Shown here piece by piece: positions 17,478 to 26,545 of a DNA stretch of 64,000 nt. The notes below the pieces were generated by a model. It had not been told where the DNA came from. It worked only from the letters and a program-made list of their open reading frames with translations, and made no database searches. Within the stretch, counting starts at the first letter, position 1, and the number at the start of each line of letters is the position of its first letter. Position numbers and translations under genes: made by a program. The DNA is from Pseudanabaena sp. ABRG5-3. Lineage in GTDB: Bacteria; Cyanobacteriota; Cyanobacteriia; Pseudanabaenales; Pseudanabaenaceae. The stretch covers positions 1,054,001-1,118,000 of the forward strand of contig NZ_AP017560.1 in the NCBI RefSeq assembly GCF_003967015.1, given 5' to 3'.

Positions 17478-17570
17478 AAAGCGATGCTTTTCGTTTTATG
17501 ATTTTGATCTTTTTGATTTATAAACGCTAGAATATTAGCAATTGTTATTGTTGGGAAAAATTTATAGATT

Positions 17571-17804
17571 ATGTCGCAATATCAACGTATCGAGTACTTA
17601 ATCGGGAAAGATGGCAAAATCGTTGAACGTGCGATTGATATGTCTGGTAGTGAATGCGTTGCTATTACTGCCGAAATCGAGTCGAATTTAGGCAAAGTCG
17701 AAACTCGCGAATTATTATCTAGTTATTACGAGACTTCTGAGCAAAGCCTCGATCATAATGCGATCGAGCAAGTCCAGTATGGTCAATACGATCAACAGTC
17801 CTAA
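17571..17804 (+). CDS. DUF2997 domain-containing protein
   Basis: A 77-residue protein beginning with YQRIEYLIGKDGKIVERAID, the DUF2997 pattern (short beta-rich segment with GKDGKI, then a helix CVAITAEIESNLGKVETREL). The family is short, widespread in cyanobacteria and of unknown function, and some members lie near ycf46-like or DUF1257 genes; those are not visible here. The C-terminal 25 residues are low complexity and Gln-rich. Confidence 0.75.
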   Translation: MSQYQRIEYLIGKDGKIVERAIDMSGSECVAITAEIESNLGKVETRELLSSYYETSEQSLDHNAIEQVQYGQYDQQS

Positions 17805-17989
17805 ATCCCATTAGATTGAGATACCTATTGTTCTGTTTATTCATCGCATAGGCGAACAATATTCGTGTATCAATGTCTTAGTATCTGAGAATCTATCTCA
17901 ATAAAAGTTAAACTATCTACCCCGATTTGGGTAAAATTGTGGTTAAGAAATTAAGAATTGTTAAAGATTTGCTTATGTAGAGATGTGAC

Positions 17990-18688
17990 ATGGTAACTCA
18001 AACTCCGCTATTGATCTCAGAGTCGAGCGCAACTAGTAAATTGCGAAAAATTTTTGCGTCTGTCGATGCCATGAGTTGTCCACATAGGCTGAACTTTCAT
18101 CTGCATACGGTGCATTCTGATGGCAAGATGCAGGCTGTTGATTTAATTCAGCAGGCGATCGCTTTACGTCTATCAGATTTGGCAATTACCGATCACCATG
18201 CGATAGCAGGCTATTATCTTGCCAAGCAGTATCTCGATAATTTTGCGAGCCAAGTTCATCATCCTACGGCTTTACCAACACTTTGGTCAGGGATCGAAGT
18301 GAATGCCAGTCTGATTTTTACGGAAGTGCATATTCTCGGTTATGGCTTTGATCCTAACCATGGGGCAATGCACCCTTATTTGCAGGGTAAAACCACCGCA
18401 GGCTTAGACTATCAAGCAATTAGTGTAATTAAAGCCATTCATTCGGCTGGGGGCTTAGCGGTACTTGCCCATCCAGCCCGTTATCGGCGATCGCCTGAAG
18501 ACCTGATTCCCGCCGCCGCCGCCTTGGGGATTGACGGTGTAGAAACCTACTATGGCTATGACAATAGCGATCCTTGGAAACCCAGTCCTAAGCAAACTGA
18601 AGAGATTCGTCATCTTGCGGATATTCATGGACTTATGCACACCTGTGGAACTGACTCTCACGGTTTTAAAATTAGTAAGAGGCTTTAA
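17990..18688 (+). CDS. PHP domain-containing phosphoesterase
   Basis: A 232-residue PHP-fold protein; relatives include the RNase AM/YciV type 3',5'-nucleotide phosphatases. Metal-binding motifs are in order: HLHTVHSDG (about residue 36), ITDHHAIAGYY, the GIEVNAS Glu, HILGYG, VLAHPARY and a final TCGTDSHG. All three trinuclear-site parts are present, so it is likely active. The start is ATG 17990. The next gene begins 60 bases downstream on the same strand. Confidence 0.82.
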   Translation: MVTQTPLLISESSATSKLRKIFASVDAMSCPHRLNFHLHTVHSDGKMQAVDLIQQAIALRLSDLAITDHHAIAGYYLAKQYLDNFASQVHHPTALPTLWSGIEVNASLIFTEVHILGYGFDPNHGAMHPYLQGKTTAGLDYQAISVIKAIHSAGGLAVLAHPARYRRSPEDLIPAAAALGIDGVETYYGYDNSDPWKPSPKQTEEIRHLADIHGLMHTCGTDSHGFKISKRL

Positions 18689-18748
18689 TTCTGGGCATAA
18701 GCCTTGCTCCGTGAGGTTAGTTACAGAAAATTTGTATTCAAGAAAATA

Positions 18749-20251
18749 ATGACAGATAAACCAAAAGTAATCGTTGTTGGTGCAGGTTGGGCTGGTTTAG
18801 GCGCGACCTATCAACTCACTAAACAGGGCTATGATGTCACCTTGTTAGAGGCAGGGGCGCAAGCAGGAGGATTAGTAGCAGGTTGGAAGACCGCAGGAGG
18901 GAGATCGGTTGAAGCAGGTATTCATGGGTTTTGGTATCCCTATCGCAATATTTTTTCCTTAGTTAAAGAGCTAGAGCTTGATCCCTTCACTCCTTGGACG
19001 CGATCAGCACAATATTCTCCCGCAGGTTTAGAAGTGGAGTCGCCGATTTTTCAAGACTTGCCGCGCTTACCTTCACCCCTTGGCACTTTTGCCTATACAC
19101 AATTTAAAAGATTGCCTCTTAGCGATCGCCTATCGGCATTGCCTTTAATGTATGCAGTGGTTGACTTTGACAATTCTGATGAAGCATGGAAACGTTATGA
19201 CGGGATCACCGCACGCGAATTATTCCGTCAATATGGCGTATCGGAGCGGTTATATCGGGAATCCTTTGAGCCAATGCTATTAGTCGGATTATTTGCCCCT
19301 GGGGAGCAATGCTCGGCGGCGGCGGCTTTGGGAATGCTTTATTACTTCATCTTGGCGCATCAAGCGGATTTTGATGTGGTCTGGTGTCGTGGGACAGTGG
19401 GCGAAAAAATCTTTAAACCTTGGTGCGATCGCATTACCAGTTTGGGCGGCAAAATCCTTACCAATAGACGTGTTAGTGATTTGCGCGTTGATGATTCAGG
19501 CAAAGTCACAGGTGTAATTTGCGGCGAAGAAACCTTTGATGCTGATGCCGTAATTTTCTCCGTGGGCATTTCAGGAATGCAGAAAATTGTCTCGAATAGT
19601 GCGGCTTTGCAAAAACGGCGTGAATTTCGTAACTTAATGAATTTAGGAGCGATCGATGTCTTAGCGGTGCGCCTATGGTTCGATCGCAAGATCAATATTC
19701 CCCGTCCATCCAATGCCTGCTTTGGGTTTGATGCTACTACTGGCTGGACATTCTTTGATCTCAACGCGATCCATGATGAATATGCAGGAGAAACGGGATC
19801 TGTAATCGAAGTTGATTTTTATCACGCGAACCAATTTTTGCCCCTCGATAATCAAGAAATCGTAACAATTGTCCAGCAATATCTTGCTACTTGTTTGCCA
19901 GAATTTAAGAAGGCAACAGTTGTTGATAGCAGTGTGATTCGGCTACCTCGTGCTGTGACCCATTTTGCTCCTGGAAGTTATCAGCACCTATTGCGTCCTA
20001 TTACGAGCTTCCCGAACTTATATATGAGTGGCGATTGGATTATTACTAATCACGGCTCATGGTCTCAGGAAAAAGCCTATGTCACAGGGTTAGAAGCAGC
20101 CAATTTAGTGATTCAACAATTCAGTCAGGGCAACATGGCTCAGATTCTCCCAATTGAAGCCGATGAGCCTCACATCCAAATTGCGCGATCGCTCAATCAA
20201 AACCTAAGAAATTTGGCAAAATCCCTGCTTCCTAACTTTTTCTTGCCATAA
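18749..20251 (+). CDS. FAD-dependent oxidoreductase, carotenoid desaturase-like
   Basis: A 500-residue flavin amine-oxidase superfamily protein related to phytoene and zeta-carotene desaturases and hydroxysqualene dehydroxylase. The N-terminal Rossmann motif is KVIVVGAGWAGLGATYQL with GYDVTLLEA and AQAGGLV; the C-terminal flavin motif is LYMSGDWIITNHGSWSQEKA. The middle has WKRYDGITARELF and the substrate-domain pattern common to the plant-type desaturase group. The start ATG 18749 is favoured over a TTG at 18704. Not assigned to a pathway step; a carotenoid or other isoprenoid substrate is likely. Confidence 0.78.
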   Translation: MTDKPKVIVVGAGWAGLGATYQLTKQGYDVTLLEAGAQAGGLVAGWKTAGGRSVEAGIHGFWYPYRNIFSLVKELELDPFTPWTRSAQYSPAGLEVESPIFQDLPRLPSPLGTFAYTQFKRLPLSDRLSALPLMYAVVDFDNSDEAWKRYDGITARELFRQYGVSERLYRESFEPMLLVGLFAPGEQCSAAAALGMLYYFILAHQADFDVVWCRGTVGEKIFKPWCDRITSLGGKILTNRRVSDLRVDDSGKVTGVICGEETFDADAVIFSVGISGMQKIVSNSAALQKRREFRNLMNLGAIDVLAVRLWFDRKINIPRPSNACFGFDATTGWTFFDLNAIHDEYAGETGSVIEVDFYHANQFLPLDNQEIVTIVQQYLATCLPEFKKATVVDSSVIRLPRAVTHFAPGSYQHLLRPITSFPNLYMSGDWIITNHGSWSQEKAYVTGLEAANLVIQQFSQGNMAQILPIEADEPHIQIARSLNQNLRNLAKSLLPNFFLP

Positions 20252-20372
20252 TTAATTGAGTTTTTTGATTTTTAGCACCTGTGGTAATGAAAATCAAAAA
20301 CTATGAAACATAATTAGCTAGTAATCAATGTAAAATTGGATACGGTTAGACCAAACCTAATACAACTTTTTT

Positions 20373-21101
20373 ATGCTTTTAACAGAACAGCCTGTCTCAG
20401 CTTCTAAAAACACTGTCGGTTGTATCTTGGTAGTGGAAGATGAAGCGATTATTCAAGAGGCGATCGCTCTGGCTTTGCGAGAAGAAGGATATAGCATTTT
20501 CCTCGCTGAAGATGGTTATAAAGCTTTACAAATTGCCAAAACTGCGGTGAGGCTAGATTTGGTGATTTTAGATGTAATGTTGCCTTCGATTAATGGTTTA
20601 GATTTCTGTCGGATCTTGCGACATGAAGGTAACAATGTCCCAGTTTTGATGATTAGTGCTAAAGGCAATGAGTCTGATCGCATTGTAGGCTTAGAGGTTG
20701 GAGCCGATGACTATCTCAGTAAACCCTTTGGGATGCGTGAACTTGTAGCGCGTTGTCGAGCCTTACTGCGTCGTAGTCGTCGCGATTTCGTGGCAACCAA
20801 TGCCACAGTATATAAATTTGGCGATATCACCATGTATCCCGATGAATGTCGCGTTACGATCAATGATGCAGAGATCAACCTTTCGCCAAAAGAATTTCGC
20901 TTACTAGACTTATTTATGAGTCATCCCCGTCGTGTTTGGTCACGGGAGCAGTTGCTAGAAAAAGTCTGGGGTGTGGACTTTGTTGGTGATAGCAAAACCG
21001 TTGATGTGCATATTCGCTGGTTACGCGAAAAAATCGAAATTGATCCGAGCGATCCTAAACATATTGTCACTGTGCGTGGCTTTGGTTATCGCTTAGGCTA
21101 A
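20373..21101 (+). CDS. OmpR/PhoB-family response regulator
   Basis: A 242-residue transcription factor. The receiver domain (about 16-130) has the acidic pair VEDEAI, phospho-acceptor Asp67 in LVILDVMLPSINGLD, the SAK loop (MISAKG) and the LSKPFG lysine. The DNA-binding winged helix (about 145-240) has INLSPKEFRLLDLFMSHPRR and a KTVDVHIRWLREK recognition region. It is not RpaA or RpaB by sequence; the cognate kinase is not adjacent. It is followed by a cluster of four hairpins that probably ends its transcript. Confidence 0.88.
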   Translation: MLLTEQPVSASKNTVGCILVVEDEAIIQEAIALALREEGYSIFLAEDGYKALQIAKTAVRLDLVILDVMLPSINGLDFCRILRHEGNNVPVLMISAKGNESDRIVGLEVGADDYLSKPFGMRELVARCRALLRRSRRDFVATNATVYKFGDITMYPDECRVTINDAEINLSPKEFRLLDLFMSHPRRVWSREQLLEKVWGVDFVGDSKTVDVHIRWLREKIEIDPSDPKHIVTVRGFGYRLG

Positions 21102-21129
21102 TTCATGCGAGGTCAGGCTAGTTTAAAAC

Positions 21130-21174
21130 GGTATTTGAGAGAGAATTTGCATAGCAAATTCTCTCTCAAATACC
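21130..21174. repeat. Perfect palindrome, 21-bp arms, ATA loop
   Basis: GGTATTTGAGAGAGAATTTG then C pairs with the mirror half. It is the first of four consecutive hairpins after the response regulator gene. Confidence 0.9.
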
Positions 21175-21211
21175 AGAATCAAACACTTTGCGTAGCAAAG
21201 TGTTTGATTCT
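21175..21211. repeat. Perfect palindrome, 17-bp arms, GTA loop
   Basis: AGAATCAAACACTTTGC (21175-21191) with its exact mirror at 21195-21211; directly abuts the previous palindrome without a spacer. Confidence 0.9.
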
Positions 21212-21301
21212 ATAGCAGTCCTAAATCATTTGTAGATTTTTGGGTTTGTGGAAGCGCACCCCATCGGGGTGCGCTTCCACAAACCATTTAGGATTGCTAT
21301 A
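21211..21301. mobile_element. MITE-like element with 16-bp terminal inverted repeats
   Basis: TATAGCAGTCCTAAAT (21211-21226) and ATTTAGGATTGCTATA (21286-21301) are reverse complements with one mismatch. Inside is a perfect 20-bp-arm stem (21243-21262 / 21266-21285, C4-ATC-G4 apex). At 91 bases with no coding capacity it looks like a miniature inverted-repeat element. Confidence 0.65.
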
Positions 21302-21304
21302 TAT

Positions 21305-21353
21305 AAAAAAATCTTGAAAAAGCTTGCAAAGCAAGCTTTTTTCAAGATTTTTT
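21305..21353 (+). terminator. A/T-rich hairpin with T-tract
   Basis: AAATCTTGAAAAAGCTTGC-AAA-GCAAGCTTTTTTCAAGATTT, one unpaired base, followed by TTTTTG. It is a plausible rho-independent terminator, fourth of the cluster. Confidence 0.6.
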
Positions 21354-21830
21354 GTTTTGGAGACTTTACTTTGATTTGGGGACAAATCTACGACATTTGA
21401 TCAGTCCCATTGTTCATATTTCTTGATAAGTTAAGTCTAGGCAAAGAGTCTAAAAAAGTAATTATCTGAGACGTACAATAGGTTTACTTCGTTATAATGA
21501 AATGCTTTTATTTATAGTGATAAAGTTGTGAGTAATCGCCAATAAATACTTAGCTAAAACATATATCCATCTAGTTCTACATCTATTCTAATGAGATTTA
21601 GGTAATGAATGATGGTGGGTTACTGGGGGGAGAATATTTGGATATATTCGTTTCACTTATAAAAGTATAAAAAATACAAAAAATATTAAATAGTATTTCA
21701 TTAAGTTAAGGGCATAGTCATAAACTATTCCTCTTAATTTGCCAATATCACATATCGCTATTTATAGATTTCTTTGCCTGTTAAAGCTCAATTACACCCT
21801 TTGGTCGAATGCTAATACAGGTATAAGGCA
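21354..21830. other. Spacer upstream of the ComFB gene
   Basis: About 480 bases, A/T-rich, with no supported gene. It contains a TATAAT-like sequence near 21490 and several poly-A tracts. It may hold the promoter of the ComFB protein. Confidence 0.45.
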
Positions 21831-22937
21831 ATGCTTGGATTCGTCAATATTTTGGAAGAAATTCTAGTCAAGGAAACCTATCATCAAATCGACGAACTAC
21901 GTCCAGAAATACAACCTAAAGTTAGAGTTGCAGAGGTGGTAGCCTATGCTCTTAACCGTTTACCACCATTATTTGCCACATCTATGAGTGGATGGCATTA
22001 TCAATATGCCTATGCCGTAAATGAATTACAGCCCCAAATTTCACAATTAGTGCGGCAGGGCATAAAAACTGTCTTATTTGGTGATCCTCTCCATGATTTA
22101 ACACCATTACCTAATCATTTATTTACCAATAGTGCAGGTGTACTTTATCAGTTAAGCCAAATTTTGGGACGTAAACATTTACGTTGGCGAGATGTTCCCG
22201 TTTTAGTTGAAGCAATTACTACGCGATCTACCTATGCAACCAAAATTAATAATCAAACGATAATTCAATCAGAGGAAGAAACTGTCTTACAGGATGCAAG
22301 TTATTTGAGTAGGCATACTCAAGCATTACTTTCTGGCTCAAAACGTTTTAGAGAAAAGCGCATAGCACAACAAAAAGAACAGGAATTAAAACAGCAATCA
22401 TTATGTCTGTATGATGCAAGTCTTTGTGTAATTCAAGGACAGGTGAATTACGGAAGTTCTTCTTGGGCTTTGGAGAAGAAAGTCAAGGATGCGGCGGAAA
22501 TGGAATATAGAGCGCTACAGTCCTATACTTTGCAAGCGCAGTTAGGTTTGGTTAATGTTTTAGATCACCTTATATTCCGTGCTATGGAAAAAATTATGAA
22601 ACCAGAGCTATATAACCAAATTAACCAAGCTGAGGTGGCTGCCTATGCCCTAAATCGCTTACCGCCAATGTATGCAACTAGCGATCGCGGATTTAAGCAT
22701 TTAAGACAGCGAGCAATTAATGAATTTGCGCGTGAGTTAGTGGGTGCTGTCCGTACTGGGATCATGAAAGTCATGCAAGTTGCCTATACAGATGTTCCGC
22801 CAATCTATGCCTATCAATTTGAAAAGGAATATGAACAATCAATGCAGGTATTACGCAAACTCTTGAACCGAGAAGATATTTCTCTAGACAATATTGTGGC
22901 AATTGTGCAGGATTTATTGCTGTGCAAATCTGCATAA
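21831..22937 (+). CDS. Tandem ComFB-domain protein
   Basis: A 368-residue protein with two copies of the late competence ComFB domain. The first copy spans about 1-105 and holds MLGFVNILEEILV, then VVAYALNRLPPLFATSMSG. The second spans about 235-345 and holds LVNVLDHLIFRAMEKIM, VAAYALNRLPPMYATSDRG and so on. The copies share the ALNRLPP-x-x-ATS core. ComFB proteins have been described as cyclic dinucleotide receptors in cyanobacteria; whether this one binds such ligands is an inference. The two domains are linked by a region with a charged helix (EKRIAQQKEQELKQQ). It is flanked by hairpins, with no operon partner. Confidence 0.75.
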   Translation: MLGFVNILEEILVKETYHQIDELRPEIQPKVRVAEVVAYALNRLPPLFATSMSGWHYQYAYAVNELQPQISQLVRQGIKTVLFGDPLHDLTPLPNHLFTNSAGVLYQLSQILGRKHLRWRDVPVLVEAITTRSTYATKINNQTIIQSEEETVLQDASYLSRHTQALLSGSKRFREKRIAQQKEQELKQQSLCLYDASLCVIQGQVNYGSSSWALEKKVKDAAEMEYRALQSYTLQAQLGLVNVLDHLIFRAMEKIMKPELYNQINQAEVAAYALNRLPPMYATSDRGFKHLRQRAINEFARELVGAVRTGIMKVMQVAYTDVPPIYAYQFEKEYEQSMQVLRKLLNREDISLDNIVAIVQDLLLCKSA

Positions 22938-22944
22938 GTAGTTA

Positions 22945-22995
22945 AAACCCAAAGCCTGTGGCGCACGCGCAGCGTGCGCCACAGGCTTTAGGTTT
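22945..22995. repeat. Palindrome, AAACCC family (24-bp arms, one mismatch)
   Basis: Arms 22945-22968 and 22972-22995 around GCA; the arm starts AAACCCAAAGCCTGTGGCGC. It is closely related to 2608-2670 and lies 8 bases after the ComFB stop. Confidence 0.9.
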
Positions 22996-23024
22996 ATATT
23001 TTGCTAAGAAGCATGACCTACTTT

Positions 23025-23139
23025 TAACGTGAGTTCGATAACGCTATTTGCGCGGCGCTTCGCGCCGCGCAAATAGCGGGAAATGGGGAAAATCGCTTAG
23101 CGATTTTCCCCATTTCCCGCATTCGTCGAACTGACGTTA
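23025..23139. mobile_element. MITE-like unit with TAACGTSAGTTCGA ends and two nested palindromes
   Basis: Ends 23025-23038 (TAACGTGAGTTCGA) and 23126-23139 (TCGAACTGACGTTA) are 14-bp inverted repeats with one mismatch. Between them lie two palindromes that share three bases: 23042-23078 (17-bp arms, TTC loop) and 23076-23120 (21-bp arms, TTA loop). CTTT flanks both sides (23021-23024 and 23140-23143), a possible target duplication. It sits at the stop of yidD. Confidence 0.7.
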
Positions 23140-23142
23140 CTT

Positions 23143-23379
23143 TTATGCAGGTTCATCTGTTTGGAGCAATTCTGGCACAGGATCATAACCACCGATATTC
23201 CAAGGATGACAACTACAAATTCTTTTTACAGCTAGCCCACTACCTTTAATTAAGCCAAAGCGATCGATCGCAGTTAAGGCATATTGGGAACAGGTCGGTT
23301 GAAATCGACACCTTGGTGGAAACAATGGCGAAATGAATAATCGATAAAACTGAATCAATAAAATGACAAGTTTTTTCAT
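23143..23379 (-). CDS. yidD: Membrane protein insertion efficiency factor YidD
   Basis: A 78-residue small protein of the YidD family, peripheral to the inner membrane, that aids YidC-dependent insertion. The core is intact: [20 protein letters not shown], then [16 protein letters not shown], and [15 protein letters not shown]. The start at 23379 ([10 protein letters not shown]) is favoured over longer frames because it matches family length and the SD-like upstream A-rich stretch; earlier codons add non-conserved residues. Confidence 0.9.
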   Translation of the reverse strand: MKKLVILLIQFYRLFISPLFPPRCRFQPTCSQYALTAIDRFGLIKGSGLAVKRICSCHPWNIGGYDPVPELLQTDEPA

Positions 23380-23482
23380 GAATTTTTTCGAGCTGCGGTA
23401 GGCTATTGATAAAGCTGTCGTCAACTAACAACCGTGGCAACAGCTATGTAGCTCCATTTTAACGTTTCTATCCTATTTGCTC

Positions 23483-24337
23483 ATGTCATCCTCTAAAACT
23501 GTTACGATCGCTGTTATTCAAGCATCTTTGAATGCAGATATTGCTACCAACGTCGCGAAAATTTCGGAGTTAGTAAGCAAAGCTGCTCATCAAGGCGCAC
23601 AGGTAATTTTGCCGCCAGAATTATTTGAAGGTTCTTATTTTTGTCGAGAAGAACGCGATCTCTTTTTTGATTGGGCGCAACCCGTAGAAAATCATCCGAC
23701 GATCGCCCATTTTCAAAAGTTGGCGCAAGAACTGAATGTTGTGATTCCTGTGTCATTTTTTGAGCGATCAGGGCAAGTCTATTACAACAGTTTGGCAATG
23801 GTGAATGCCAATGGTGCATTGCTAGGCGTTTACCGCAAAAGCCATATTCCCGATGGTCCTGGGTACGAAGAAAAATTTTATTTCCGTAATGGGGATACGG
23901 GTTTTAAGGTTTGGGATACGACCTTTGGCAAAATTGGTGTGGGAATCTGCTGGGATCAATGGTTTCCCGAATGTGCCAGAGCTATGGTGCTAATGGGCGC
24001 AGAAATTTTGCTATATCCTACTGCGATCGGTTCAGAACCAGAGGAACCTAACTTGAATACTAAAGATCCTTGGCAACGCGCCATGATTGGTCATGCCGTG
24101 AGTAATGTCATTCCTGTAGCTGCCGCAAATCGGATTGGCTTAGAGGGCAATCAAACTTTTTATGGTCATTCCTTTATCGCTAATCACCGTGGGGATAAGG
24201 TTGCCGAACTAAATGAGACCGAAGAAGGGGTAATTCTAGCTGAATTTGATCTTGCTCAAGTAAAACTAAATCGTGCTTCCTTTGGCTTTTTCCGCGATCG
24301 CCGTCCTGATTTATATCAAGTTTTACTATCGCCATAG
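23483..24337 (+). CDS. aguB: N-carbamoylputrescine amidase
   Basis: Nitrilase-superfamily hydrolase that converts N-carbamoylputrescine to putrescine, CO2 and ammonia, completing the agmatine route of polyamine synthesis. The catalytic triad is visible in order: Glu in LPPELFEGSYFC, Lys in YRKSHIPDGPGY, and Cys in GVGICWDQWFPECAR. The AguB-specific GPGYEEKFYF and TAIGSEPEEPNLNTKDPW support this over other nitrilases. ATG at 23483 starts MSSSKTVTIAV. The agmatine deiminase (aguA) is not adjacent. Confidence 0.92.
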   Translation: MSSSKTVTIAVIQASLNADIATNVAKISELVSKAAHQGAQVILPPELFEGSYFCREERDLFFDWAQPVENHPTIAHFQKLAQELNVVIPVSFFERSGQVYYNSLAMVNANGALLGVYRKSHIPDGPGYEEKFYFRNGDTGFKVWDTTFGKIGVGICWDQWFPECARAMVLMGAEILLYPTAIGSEPEEPNLNTKDPWQRAMIGHAVSNVIPVAAANRIGLEGNQTFYGHSFIANHRGDKVAELNETEEGVILAEFDLAQVKLNRASFGFFRDRRPDLYQVLLSP

Positions 24338-24369
24338 AAGTGATCTCCTTTGCTAAGCAAAGATGATCG

Positions 24370-25143
24370 CTATACCCAAGACCAACGGCGTTTTGGGGTA
24401 TTTGTCTTTTTAACATCCAATCTTTGCGATCGTGTCGGCATTGGCTCAATCACCGTCGTGATTTCTGCCAAGGGATTTACCCTTAACTCATTGGTAAAAG
24501 TATTGCACTGATAAACCAGAGCTGCATCAAGATCCAATGCTGATAACCAGCCACTCTTGGGATGATAAGCGCCAGTATCAATATCTAGCCACCCCTTGCC
24601 TAAAACTAAGTTTCCGGGTTTTACTCCAGGGAATACAAAGGTAATCGTATGCCCTGTAATAATGATTTTGTCATCAAAAAACGGCTCAGTTGCACTATGA
24701 AATTCTTCGCGAATCCAACAAAACTCAGCAGCACCTTGCAATTCAAGGGGGATATTAGGATTGAGTCCTGCATGGACTAACCAAGAATCTCCTAGATCTA
24801 GATAAAGTGGCAATTGTTGCATCCACTTTAAATGCTCTATGGGTAAGCCTTCTTTTCCATAACTTTCTAAGGTGTTTGCACCGCCATTAAGTAACCATCC
24901 TTTCCAGATGAGCGATCCTTCAGTACTGCCAAAGGCATCAAGACACATTTGTTCATGATTCCCTCTTAGCGCAGTATGACCATTATCCATGATCCACCGC
25001 ACAACGTCGGCACTACGACTGCCACGGTCAATTAAATCGCCGAGAAAAAATAATTTGTCATCAGAGTCGTACTTAATGAAGTCAAGTAACCTCATCAAAC
25101 CGTCAAATTGACCATGAATATCGCCAAATACAAATCGAGTCAA
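24370..25143 (-). CDS. PPP-family serine/threonine protein phosphatase
   Basis: A 257-residue metallophosphatase of the PPP family. The metal and phosphate motifs are GDIHGQFDGL (residues 8-17), FFLGDLIDRGSRS and LRGNHEQMC, with a later HAGLNPN and a GHT motif, all in family order. It is a small single-domain form common in cyanobacteria. The start is TTG at 25143, followed by TRFVFGDIHG. The substrate protein is not known. It is convergent with aguB. Confidence 0.85.
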   Translation of the reverse strand: MTRFVFGDIHGQFDGLMRLLDFIKYDSDDKLFFLGDLIDRGSRSADVVRWIMDNGHTALRGNHEQMCLDAFGSTEGSLIWKGWLLNGGANTLESYGKEGLPIEHLKWMQQLPLYLDLGDSWLVHAGLNPNIPLELQGAAEFCWIREEFHSATEPFFDDKIIITGHTITFVFPGVKPGNLVLGKGWLDIDTGAYHPKSGWLSALDLDAALVYQCNTFTNELRVNPLAEITTVIEPMPTRSQRLDVKKTNTPKRRWSWV

Positions 25144-25636
25144 CTTATCTCACCCAGTATCACTAATGATGAAGGTAAAAACATAAAGCGCTTACAGCTA
25201 GCGATAGACATTCATAAAACTCGTCAGTCTAACAGGTTTAGAGACTGATGCAGCTTTTGTAAGAGTTGCTTTTTATCTACAGTATCTATTTTATGACAAA
25301 TTTTCCTAGCTTTCGTTCCATTCATACATGGGAAATGCCGTACCCTACCATTAAAAGTTACGGGAAGAATTAATGATGTAACGATTCGAGTAGATCCTGT
25401 CGTATATTTCTTAGGAATTCTCAATTACTATAGCGCTTCTCAGCCTAGTGAAGTACTGTTTTTTTTCCAAACCTTTGGCTGGGAAAAAAACTCTATACCT
25501 CGGTACTATAGCGATTCTAATTCCTTCGGGAGATTCGATGGTTGATGAGATTGGGCTTCTTTGGGGCTTACTCACACACACTATTTAATCGCTATATCAC
25601 TTAGTTTTATCAGTTTAATAATCAGTTTAATTTTTT
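25144..25636. other. Intergenic region upstream of truB
   Basis: No convincing gene. A 66-codon minus-strand frame (25224-25424, TTG start) has no recognised family. TATAGCG-like words at 25430 and 25508 (CTATAGCGCTTCTCAGC and CTATAGCGATTCTAATTCC) resemble decayed copies of the 21211 element ends. Confidence 0.45.
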
Positions 25637-26545
25637 ATGTTTAATGGATTTATTAGTATCGATAAGCCACCTATTATTACTGCCCATGACTGCGTGAGTA
25701 ATTTGCGCAAGATATTGAAACAGAAAAAAATAGGGCATGGTGGCACGCTTGATCCTATGGCTACAGGGGTTTTGCCGATCGCGGTTGGCAATGCGACGCG
25801 ACTTTTACGATTTCTACCTGAAGGTAAAGCGTATAATGCCAAAATTCGCTTTGGGATTGTGACTAATACCGATGACATTACGGGGGAAGTGATTAGCGAT
25901 CGCCTCTGTCCCAACTTAACTCTTGCTGAAGTTGAGAAATATCTACCTCTTTTTCAAGGCACAATTATGCAGCGCCCACCTGCTTTTAGCGCGATTCAAG
26001 TCAATGGAAAACGGCTTTACGATCTAGCGCGAAGAGGTGAAATTAATGAATCAGATATTCCTATGCGTGAGGTAGAAATTACAGAAACTAAGGTGTTAGG
26101 CTGGACTGAGGGAGATTATCCAGAATTAGATGTAGCGATCGCCTGTGGTTCAGGCACATATATTCGTTCCATTGCTAGAGACTTAGGAGAGAAGCTTGGT
26201 TATGGAGCGACTTTATCCTCACTAAGGCGCACTTATAGTAACGGGTTTGATTTGGAAGCGAGTTTGACCTTTGAAAAAGTTGCTGAACTTATGCGATCGC
26301 AAAGTCTCACAGTTCTTGCTCCCGATCATGGGTTGCACTTTCTACCTGAAGTTAAACTTGATGTCGATCAGACAAAAAGGTGGTGTATGGGACAGGTGAT
26401 CACAACCAAAGATATTTCTACGGAAAATGAGAATATTAATTCACAGTACGTAAGAATGTATGACTATGATCAGAAGTTTTTAGGCGTTAGTGAAGTTATG
26501 GAATCTGGCTTACAACCAATAGTCGTTTTAAATCCTATTAACTAA
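25637..26545 (+). CDS. truB: tRNA pseudouridine(55) synthase
   Basis: TruB isomerises U55 in the T-loop of tRNAs. The 302-residue chain begins MFNGFISIDKPPIITAHDCV and has the catalytic motif GHGGTLDPMATGVLP with Asp39, the RPPAFSAIQVNGKRLYDLAR region, and the CGSGTYIRSIARDLG motif. The C-terminal tail resembles a partial PUA-like region. ATG 25637 is the start. It is followed by a shared bidirectional terminator. Confidence 0.96.
   Translation: MFNGFISIDKPPIITAHDCVSNLRKILKQKKIGHGGTLDPMATGVLPIAVGNATRLLRFLPEGKAYNAKIRFGIVTNTDDITGEVISDRLCPNLTLAEVEKYLPLFQGTIMQRPPAFSAIQVNGKRLYDLARRGEINESDIPMREVEITETKVLGWTEGDYPELDVAIACGSGTYIRSIARDLGEKLGYGATLSSLRRTYSNGFDLEASLTFEKVAELMRSQSLTVLAPDHGLHFLPEVKLDVDQTKRWCMGQVITTKDISTENENINSQYVRMYDYDQKFLGVSEVMESGLQPIVVLNPIN

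Noticed and set aside
25224-25424. A 66-codon minus-strand frame upstream of truB
   Set aside because: It begins with TTG, has no ribosome site and no recognised family, so it is not listed as a gene.
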